Shown here piece by piece: positions 57,183-64,000 of a stretch of 64,000 nt of DNA (position 1 is the stretch's first letter; the number at the start of each line of letters is the position of its first letter). The notes beneath the pieces were generated by a model. It was not told the DNA's origin and ran no database searches. It saw nothing but the letters and a program-made list of their open reading frames with translations. This stretch comes from Astragalus membranaceus (Eukaryota; Streptophyta; Magnoliopsida; Fabales; Fabaceae): NCBI GenBank assembly GCA_039519185.1, contig CM076849.1:71109784-71173783 (forward strand), in the 5' to 3' direction. Made by a program: the position numbers and the translations under genes.

Positions 57183-58631
57183 CACTACAAGAATTTAAGT
57201 TATTACTGGCTAACTCAATCCCCCAGTAATGCTGAAATTCGGCCAGAAATTGCACATTACTGGCGGATTTAGTCCGCCAGTAATCAGCCAGAAAAACGGC
57301 CGCAGGTAATTGTTACTGGCGGAATTTCAGCCAGTAATGACTGGCGGATTTACTGGCCGAATTTCAGCCAGTAATTACTGGCGGAAATTCGGCCAGTAAA
57401 TCCGCCAGTCATTACTGGCTGAAATTCCGCCAGTAATGTATTATATATTTTTTTTAAAAAAATATTTTTAAAAAGCTTTTTTGTATTTAAAATTTGTTGT
57501 TTTAAATATTTAATTCGTTTTTTTTATTTAATTTTTTAAAAAGCTTGTTGTTTGAAGCAAAGTGAGAACCAAAGTCTTCCTGGCAGAGGTGGCGACGACG
57601 GTGCTCCGGCGACCCTCCGGTGGTAGTGGTTTTGGGGTGGTTGTGTGGTTGTAGGGGTTGTATTGTTAAAACCAGAGGGGTGTGGATAGTGTTCTGAGTT
57701 TAAAAATAAAAGAAGGGTGCTGTGTATAAAAGAAAGGTGATAGTGTTCTGTGGTGGTGGTTCATGGTGGTTTAGCGGTGGTGAGAGAGAGAGGAATTGTG
57801 GCCCGCGGTGATGAGAGAGAAAGGAGGGTGTGCGAAGGTGGTGGCTCTGCTGTTGTTTTGTGGAGGTTTTGGTGGTGATGAGAAATGAAGGTTGGTGGTG
57901 ATGAGAAATGAAGAAATGAGGTGATGAGAAATGAAGAAATGAAGAAATGAAGGTTGGTGGTGATGAGAGATGAAAAAATGAAATGAGATGAGAGTGTTTA
58001 AAGGTGGAGAGAGAGATGAAAAGCTGGCACGGATGAAAAGGTGGAGAGAGTGATTACTGGCGGAAATATGTATTTACTGGCGGAACTGGACTGACGCGTG
58101 TTTGCATTTTCTGGCGGAATTTTGCGTGTTACTGGCGGATGTCATTACTGGCCATTTTTAATGGTCAATGCACAGCTTTTGAGGGTACGTTACTGGCTGA
58201 AATTTCCGCCAGTAAATGCATTTACTGACGGATACGTTACTGGCGGAAATTTCCTGTTACTGGCTGAACTGCGTTACTGGCGGAACATGCGTGTTACTGG
58301 CGGAACTGCATTACTGGCCATTTTTGACAGTCAATGCGCAGCTTTTAAGGGTATTTTCTGACTGAAATTTCCGCCAGTAAATGCAATTACTGGCGGATAT
58401 AATTATTTATAAAATTATTTTAGTTTTTCAATTAATTTCCGCCAGAAATTCCTACTCAATCCGCCAGTAAATATACTGGCTGTTTAAATTCGACAGAAAT
58501 GTTATGGAATCCGCCAGAAACTTACTGGAAGACTAAATCCGCCAGAAATCGCATAATTCCACCAGAAAACTTACTGGCTGACTGATTCCGCCAGAAATGT
58601 CTAGCCAGTAATGCAAGTAATTCTTGTAGTG
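57183..58631. mobile_element. Non-autonomous CACTA element, 1449 bp
   Basis: Ends CACTACAAGAATT and its reverse complement; 3-bp duplication tta (57180-57182 and 58632-58634). The 5' LTR has the empty site with a single tta, which proves the borders. The subterminal parts (57195-57440 and 58050-58620) are packed with attactggcgga motifs in both orientations. The middle (about 57560-58050) is non-coding with ggtggtgatgagaaatgaag repeats. No transposase, so it was moved in trans after the LARD had landed. Confidence 0.95.
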
Positions 58632-58973
58632 TTAGCTTCACTCCTTGAGTAGAGTCGTCATGCTCTGATATGTAACACTAGGGAGGGGAATGAATGTTGT
58701 GTAAGTCATTATGACTGTTGTGGTTATTGGATTTTAGTGTTGCAAGCCTGGCATAGTTGTAATGCCTTTTCTGATTAAACTGTTGGATTTTGGATGCGAA
58801 GTTGTAATTTAATTGATAATGATGTTTTGAAGTTATTATAAGACTGTTTTCGAAAAGCGAGTTATTTGAAGTGTGACGTTTGACGAAGTAAGTGTGACAT
58901 CCCTTGAGGTGTAATTGAATTTTGAAAACTCTGATATTTTTATTTAAACAAATTACCGGGTAGAAAAGGGGTG

Positions 58974-61277
58974 TTACAGGATGCTTGCTTGCACAGTCTT
59001 CTTTTTCTTTTCTTTCTTCTTCTTTTCTCCTTCACCATCACCAGCATCAACTGAGACTTCAGTTTCTTGGGGCTTCTTTACACTGCTCTCAGCAACTCTT
59101 TTCTTTGCTTCCTCCCATGCTTTCTGCTTTTCTAGCTCTGCAGGATGAATCTGTTGCTGCTCTTTGGGTTCCCCCTGGGCTTTTTCAACCTCTGGCTCAT
59201 GAGACGTTGTAACGTCTGCAGCTTTTTCTTCAGCAACAACAGCAGGAGCATTCTCTGAACCACTAGCAGCGACAAATGCTGCACTGGTGGCTGTTGCTGG
59301 CTTGTCTTTAGCAGCTTCAGATTTCTTTTTTACCTGCAACTTTTGCCTTTTGGTTGCAGGAGCATCAACTAGTTGTTCTTCTTCTTCATCATGTCTTGCT
59401 TCTTCACTTGCAGCGGCTACTTCACGCCTTTTCTTCTTCCCAAATGGACTCTGGGTGGGTACAGTCTTGAATCTTTGCCTTTTGGGTGGGGGGATGAGTT
59501 GTGGGTCTGGGTTGGTTTCAACAGCAGATGGCTTAGACGTAGTCACGTCTGCACTGGTTACTTCTGGAATGGATGGTTGTGATGGCTCGTTAGTTGGTTC
59601 AGGTTGAGTGGGGGTTGGTTTTGAAATGGGTTGATCTTGAGGTTCAGATTGTGGTGTTTTGGGGATGTTTTGGTCATGGGTGGATTGTTCTTTAGCTGAG
59701 GGTTGGGGTTGTTTGTCTTTTGGTGATGGAGGTGTGGGTTGGGCTGGTTCTTTGAGTGTTTGGGTTGGTGGAGAGTCAGCCTCAATATCAGTCTTGTCAC
59801 TGGAACTTCCTTTCTCTTCTGAATGTGTTTCTTCCTCATCATCACTTAGGATTTCCCTACTCACCTTCTTTGATTCCTCTGCATCACTCTCACTGATGCT
59901 ATCCATATCAGCTGATTTAAGCTCTTCTTCCTCACTACTTACCTTCTTCTGCTCTTTCTTTGTTGGGCTCTTTCTTTTTGTGGCTGGTTTTCTTGTTTTC
60001 TTGACTTTTTCCTTCTTCACTTTCCTGAGGTTCATTGTTGATAGGAGTATGTTGTCTTCATCTTCCTCTTGCATCCAATCTGGAAGTACTGGCTCTTCAA
60101 TCACCATCTTGCCTTTTGTTGTCTGAGCATTTACCTTCTTTTGCCACTCAAATTGCTCCTTGACAAACTTGGCTAGGCTGTTTTGCTGGTCCACCAGACG
60201 TTGTAACGTCTGTGCATCAACTGACGTGGTAGCATCTGCAGCCCTCTGCCTAGCTTTGAACTTTGTAGAGAATTCCCCTTGGGGTTCCTCTCTTAGCTCA
60301 GATGCTTCAATCTCCACTCCAGCTTCCATGCAGAGATCAGTGATTAAACAAGGGAAGTATAGGTATCCATCCTTCCTGTTCTGCCATTTGTTTATCTCCC
60401 TGTTGATGAGCTTACCCACCTCAATCTTATCTCTTGACATAATGGCATCAATAGCAATCAGCCTCTCTTTATCAACCCAGAGAGTGTGAGAAGTGGGTAT
60501 CAAGCAATGCCTAATGAAATGAAACCAAGCACTGGCCTCATCACAAAGGTATCTCTTCAAAATTTTGAATTCATTCCCATGGTCGCCTCATCGCTCCCAA
60601 ACAGCTCCTTCAACACATATCCTTTCTTTGATTTCAGCCATCTCTGCCACTCCGTAAGTCTTTTGCTTCACCTCAACTGCCTTGCCATAGTAACCTAGCC
60701 CAAAGTAGTCATTTATGACTCTTACACCAAATTTGACTTCTTCACCTCGAACGATGGATGTGCTTGAAAGTTCTCCATCGGTTCTTTCAACGATTCCTTT
60801 ATAAAAGTCATGCACTAGAGTTGCAATGTATTCCTTTCTGTGAACTACAAATTTCTGCCATCCCAATGCTGCCACTGTTGCGATAAAGTCAGGATTTGGG
60901 TTTTCCAAGCTGAATCCCCTTTCTGGCAGCAAGGCTTTCTTCTTTGAAGAAGTGGGGATTTCTGGAATTGGAACTGAGGAAGAACTTGGGTTGACATTCT
61001 TTCTTTTACCAGATGATTTTACTGCAGCTTGCTTGGTTTTTGTCATGGTGATTGAATGAGTTTTCTGGAGAGTGGGGGATTTGAGATTTGAGATTTGGGA
61101 TTTGGGAGAAGGGATAAGATTGCGGTTTCTGAAAGTGTATGAATGTGGTTTTGATGAATGTAACTGGTGTGTGTTCATTGGGGAGGTTTTATGGGAAGTT
61201 GAGAAGTAGGTGGTGGCGTGGGTTTGGGAAAAAGGGGTAACCGTTGGAAGTGACGTCATGGTCACTTTGGCAGTCAC
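58974..61277 (-). pseudogene. Athila env-position gene: Transposase_32-like plus charged tail
   Basis: The likely start is ATG at 61046 (MTKTKQAAVKSSGKRK); the frame is open back to 61277. The first part (GFSLENPNPDFIATVAALGWQKFV, IVRGEEVKFGVRVINDYFGL, then KRYLCDEASAWFHFIRHCLIPTSHT, LYFPCLITDLC) fits the 'putative plant transposon protein' (Transposase_32-like) domain seen in this position. The rest is Lys/Glu/Ser/Pro-rich with basic runs (KKEKVKKTRKPATKRK). I see no signal peptide or membrane segment, so it is not a typical envelope protein. One in-frame TGA at 60586-60588 interrupts it, and the LARD insertion supplies a false stop at 58974. Confidence 0.75.
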
Positions 61278-61556
61278 GTCTCAAAAAAATCATTTTTATT
61301 AAAAATTGTTTCGTTTGAAAACTGCTTGACTCATTTTCTTTCTTTTTTTTTTTCATTTAAAACTTTACCCAGGCAGCGAACGTGACAACATCCTAGACAC
61401 GCAAAGACGTTATAACGTTTATACTACTTCAGCTCCCCGTCCTGCACAAAACAAAAATTTAAAGACACAAAATTGCTGGTTAGTTAAAACCATTGGGTTG
61501 CCTCCCAAGAGCGCTTGCTTTAAGAGTCTTCAGCCAGACTATACCCTTTTTTGAAT
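61278..61556 (-). other. Spacer between Athila pol and the env-position gene
   Basis: About 280-510 bp depending on the start codon used. It contains a motif copy at 61405 and two related partial copies (tgacgtcatgg and gtcacgtct near 61250-61280). No open frame of note. Confidence 0.6.
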
Positions 61557-64000
61557 TCAGGGGTTGTTGAGAGCCACTGTGGTCTTGTCCCTAACCACAT
61601 GTTCTCCATGGTAATGCTTCACTCTTTGGCCATTGACTTTGAAAATGGAATTAGTTTTCTCATCAAACAGGTCCACAGCACCATGAGGGTAGACTTTTAC
61701 TAGCTTGAAAGGTCCTGACCATCTTGATCTTAACTTCTCAGGGAACAACTTTAACCTTGAATTAAACAACAAAACTGATTGTCCTTCTACTAGCTCCCTT
61801 CTTTGAATTTTCTGATCGTGCCACTTCTTGATTTTCTCCTTATACATTTTTGAATTCTCATAGGCAGTGTGCCTGAATTCATCTAGCTCATTTAGTTGAA
61901 GGAGCCTTGCTTCTCCAGCCTTTGAATGATCTAAGTTCAGTTGCTTCAGTGCCCAGTGAGCTTTGTGTTGGAGTTCAATGGGCAGGTGACAAGCTTTTCC
62001 GAAGACTAACTTGTATGGTGACATGCCCAGTGGTGTCTTAAATGCTGTCCTGTACGCCCACAATGCATCATCAAGGTGCAGGGACCAATCCTTCCTGTTT
62101 GGACCAACCATCTTCTCAAGTATTCTTTTAATTTCTCTGTTGGAAATTTCTGCTTGACCACTTGTCTGTGGGTGATAAGCTGTAGCAATCTTGTGCTTCA
62201 CCCCGTACTTAGCCAATAGGTTCTCAATCAGCTTGTTACAGAAGTGAGAGCCTTCATCACTGATTATAGCTCTTGGAGTACCAAATCTTGTGAAGATGTT
62301 TTGCTTAAGGAATTTGCTGACTGATTTGGCCTCATTATTGGGCAATGCAATGGCTTCCACCCATTTTGACACATAATCCACAGCTACCAAAATGTATAAA
62401 TTTCCATGAGACATAGGAAATGGCCCCATGAAGTCCATTCCCCAGACATCAAACAGTTCCACTTCAAGGATATTTGTCAATGGCATTTCTTGCTTGTTGG
62501 AGATGTTTCCAGTTCTTTGGCATTTATCACAGCTTTTCACTAATTCATGAGCATCTTTGAAGAGTGTTGGCCAATAGTATCCTGACTGTAACACCTTTGC
62601 TGCAGTTCTGGTTCCTCCAAAATGTCCTCCATAAGGTGATGCATGACATTGTTGTAATACATGGAGTTGTTCCTCTTCAGCAAGGCATCTCCTAAGCAAC
62701 TGATCTTGACACATCTTATACAGATAGGGTTCATCCCAAAAATAGTGCTTCACGGTGTGGAAGAATTTTTTTCTTTGCTGATGGTTGAAATCCACAGGCA
62801 CAATCTTGCTGACTAGGAAGTTAACTATATCAGCATACCAGGGAGCAGTAGCATCAGACGTTATAACGTTTGAAGAAATTGTCATAGACGTGGTAACGTC
62901 TTCAGCTACTGTGGCTACTGTCAGCAGTTTTTCATCAGGGAAATTTTCTTTTATCTCTTCTGCACCTGTACCTGCATCAACATTCTCAAGCCTAGAAAGA
63001 TGATCAGCAACTTGGTTCTCCACCCCCTTTTTATCATGAATTTCCAAGTCAAATTCTTGGAGGAGGAGAACCCATCTAATGAGTCGTGGCTTTGCATCTT
63101 TTTTAGAAATCAAATACTTGATGGCTGAGTGATCAGTAAAAACAATAACTTTTGCACCCACCAAGTATGATCGAAATTTGTCAAAAGCAAATACAACAGC
63201 CAGTAACTCTTTCTCAGTTACAGTATAATTTAACTGGGCATCATCTAAGGTTTTACTAGCATAATAGATAGAGTGAAAAATTTTGCCATACCTTTGACCC
63301 AATACAGCCCCCACAGCGTAGTCACTTGCATCACACATTAATTCAAATGGTTTGGACCAGTCAGGAGTGACTATCACAGGAGCTGTTACCAGGGCAGTCT
63401 TCAATTTCTGGAAGGCTTCATGACAATGCTCATTAAAGTTGAAGACGTTATCACGTTGCAGCAGCAGACACAAAGGTTTGGAAATTTTTGAGAAATCCTT
63501 GATAAACCTTCTGTAAAAACCAGCATGCCCTAAGAAACTTCTAATACCTTTGACAGTGGTAGGTGGAGGTAATTTGTCAATAACATCAATTTTTGCTTTA
63601 TCAACCTCCAACCCTTTCTTTGAAATCTTGTGCCCTAAAACAATTCCCTCTTGAACCATAAAGTGGCATTTCTCCCAGTTGAGTACTAAGTTGGTTTCTT
63701 CACACCTTATTAAGACTCCTTCTAAGTTATCCAAGCATGCCTTGTATGAGTCTCTATAGACTGAAAAGTCATCCATGAAAACTTCCATGGATTTTTCAAT
63801 AAAATCTGAGAATAAAGCCATCATACACCTCTTGAATGTTGCAGGTGCATTACACAACCCGAATGGCATCCTTCTGAAGGCAAAGGTACCATAAGGACAA
63901 GTGAATGTGGTCTTCTCTTGGTCCTCAGGCACAATAGCTATCTGGTTATATCCTGAGTAACCATCAAGGAAACAATAGAATTCTTTGCCTGCAAGTCTAT
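61557..64000 (-). CDS. Athila pol: RT, RNase H and integrase (5' part outside window)
   Basis: The frame is open from the right edge to the stop at 61557. RT: YCFLDGYSGYNQI, FAFRRMPFGLCNAPATF, catalytic VFMDDFSV, then FLGHAGFYRRFIKDFS. RNase H: LMCDASDYAVGAVLGQ, TEKELLAVVFAFDKFRSYL, FTDHSA, ADHLSRL. A variable linker at about 62850-62930 carries two motif copies (DVTTS, NVITS). Integrase: HHCC finger (H..H..C..C in HASPYGGHFGG..CDKCQ) and DDE in GMDFMGPF, ISDEGSHF, GQAEISNRE, with a C-terminal RLKLFPEKLRSRWSGPF module. No stops in about 815 codons, so it may have been recently functional. Confidence 0.95.
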   Translation of the reverse strand, partial: RLAGKEFYCFLDGYSGYNQIAIVPEDQEKTTFTCPYGTFAFRRMPFGLCNAPATFKRCMMALFSDFIEKSMEVFMDDFSVYRDSYKACLDNLEGVLIRCEETNLVLNWEKCHFMVQEGIVLGHKISKKGLEVDKAKIDVIDKLPPPTTVKGIRSFLGHAGFYRRFIKDFSKISKPLCLLLQRDNVFNFNEHCHEAFQKLKTALVTAPVIVTPDWSKPFELMCDASDYAVGAVLGQRYGKIFHSIYYASKTLDDAQLNYTVTEKELLAVVFAFDKFRSYLVGAKVIVFTDHSAIKYLISKKDAKPRLIRWVLLLQEFDLEIHDKKGVENQVADHLSRLENVDAGTGAEEIKENFPDEKLLTVATVAEDVTTSMTISSNVITSDATAPWYADIVNFLVSKIVPVDFNHQQRKKFFHTVKHYFWDEPYLYKMCQDQLLRRCLAEEEQLHVLQQCHASPYGGHFGGTRTAAKVLQSGYYWPTLFKDAHELVKSCDKCQRTGNISNKQEMPLTNILEVELFDVWGMDFMGPFPMSHGNLYILVAVDYVSKWVEAIALPNNEAKSVSKFLKQNIFTRFGTPRAIISDEGSHFCNKLIENLLAKYGVKHKIATAYHPQTSGQAEISNREIKRILEKMVGPNRKDWSLHLDDALWAYRTAFKTPLGMSPYKLVFGKACHLPIELQHKAHWALKQLNLDHSKAGEARLLQLNELDEFRHTAYENSKMYKEKIKKWHDQKIQRRELVEGQSVLLFNSRLKLFPEKLRSRWSGPFKLVKVYPHGAVDLFDEKTNSIFKVNGQRVKHYHGEHVVRDKTTVALNNP

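Larger units (their letters stand above)
48663..58978 (+). mobile_element. Young LARD-type LTR retrotransposon without genes
   Basis: LTRs at 48663-51402 and 54127-58978 begin TGTAACACCC and end GGGTGTTACA; TSD ggatg (48658-48662 and 58979-58983). An initiator-Met primer site follows the 5' LTR and a purine tract precedes the 3' LTR, so it is plus strand. The 2.7-kb interior has no gag or pol. By eye only about seven substitutions separate the LTRs, so insertion was very recent. Without its two nested insertions the element would be about 8.2 kb. It must be mobilised by a partner with matching ends. Confidence 0.95.
54127..58978 (+). repeat. LARD 3' LTR (4852 bp with two insertions)
   Basis: Collinear with the 5' LTR apart from two inserts: a palindromic element at 55085-55739 (plus 5-bp duplication) and a CACTA element at 57183-58631 (plus 3-bp duplication). 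Subtracting 660 and 1452 bp gives exactly 2740 bp, the length of the other LTR. Confidence 0.95.
46048..63458. repeat. Dispersed 16-bp near-palindrome AGACGTTATAACGTTT across the Athila element
   Basis: Copies or close variants start at 46048, 46096, 46616, 47932, 47955, 48008 (core only), 48027, 48530, 59202, 59535, 60196, 60222, 61405, 62856, 62886 and 63443. The core is ACGT, four bases (often TATA or TGTA), ACGT or AACGT. They lie in the LTR, 3' UTR, env-position gene and pol. They are not tandem and are absent from the nested LARD. In the genes they encode DVTTS or NVITS in one frame and QTLQRL in another, so selection or spread acts on DNA, not protein. Confidence 0.8.
45792..64000 (-). 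mobile_element. Athila-type Ty3/gypsy retrotransposon (partial, interrupted)
   Basis: Minus-strand element with 3' LTR (45792-47273), polypurine tract, 3' UTR, a gene in the env position and pol running off the right edge. It is split at 48662/48663 and 58978/58979 by a younger LARD (TSD ggatg). Excluding that insert, about 7.9 kb is visible. Polymerase motifs (MPFGLCNAPATF, VFMDDFSV, HASPYGGHFG) and LTR style fit Athila. Left flank bases gtgtg (45787-45791) are the presumed duplication; the other side is outside the window. Confidence 0.9.

Noticed and set aside
59287..60126. Plus-strand frames rich in Ser, Phe and Leu
   Set aside because: Antisense shadows of the Lys/Glu/Ser-rich Athila env-position gene.
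63443..63458. Motif copy in the RT/RNase H connection as an added insert
   Set aside because: Here the motif falls in a normally conserved stretch of pol (DNVFNF) and may be partly chance; counted as a weaker copy only.

Overview
This window is repetitive nuclear DNA of a flowering plant. The mix of elements is very legume-like: a long-LTR element whose primer-binding site matches that of the Ogre/Tat lineage, an Athila gypsy element, tRNA-headed SINEs, and MULE-type MITEs with TIRs of the 'gtttcgtccctg' and 'ggctaaatagc' kinds. The legume call is inference; 'plant, probably eudicot' is firm. I found no convincing intact host gene. Almost everything assignable is a transposable element, and most of it is nested.

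Layout. 1-3.8 kb: decayed 3' end of a Ty1/copia element (+). 4531-5733: non-autonomous Mutator-like element with a perfect 9-bp TSD. 5880-9362: decayed, internally deleted CACTA transposase locus followed by a hairpin-rich subterminal array. 10.27-10.70 kb: two SINEs (-) with target duplications. 11461-15922: complete copia element (-), LTRs 277 bp, TSD acttg. 16.44-33.24 kb: one L1-type LINE (-), 5'-truncated, split by an LTR-like insertion (about 16863-18049) and by a 10.9-kb Ogre-like non-autonomous element (18449-29304, TSD gctac). 33873-34931: second Mutator-like MITE with a perfect 9-bp TSD. 35569-36866: decayed relative of the first MITE. 37.5-41.49 kb: 5'-truncated Ale/Retrofit-like copia element (+). 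41492-45791: two related long LTRs head to head. 45792-64000: Athila gypsy element (-), running off the right edge, with 3' LTR, a gene in the env position and pol.

The Athila element is interrupted at 48663-58978 by a coding-less LTR element (LARD, TSD ggatg). Its two LTRs differ at only about seven positions by eye over 2740 bp, so it is very young. Its 3' LTR carries two still younger insertions. One is a 1449-bp non-autonomous CACTA element (TSD tta), with the empty site preserved in the 5' LTR. The other is a 655-bp structure made of two 318-bp near-perfect palindromes around a 19-bp palindromic spacer, with TG..CA ends, tRNA-like box motifs and a 5-bp TSD.

The two most unusual signals are that palindromic element and a 16-bp near-palindrome (AGACGTTATAACGTTT and variants; core ACGT-N4-ACGT). 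The latter recurs at about 15 dispersed sites through the Athila LTR, UTR, env-position gene and pol, in different reading frames, and is absent from the LARD nested within it.
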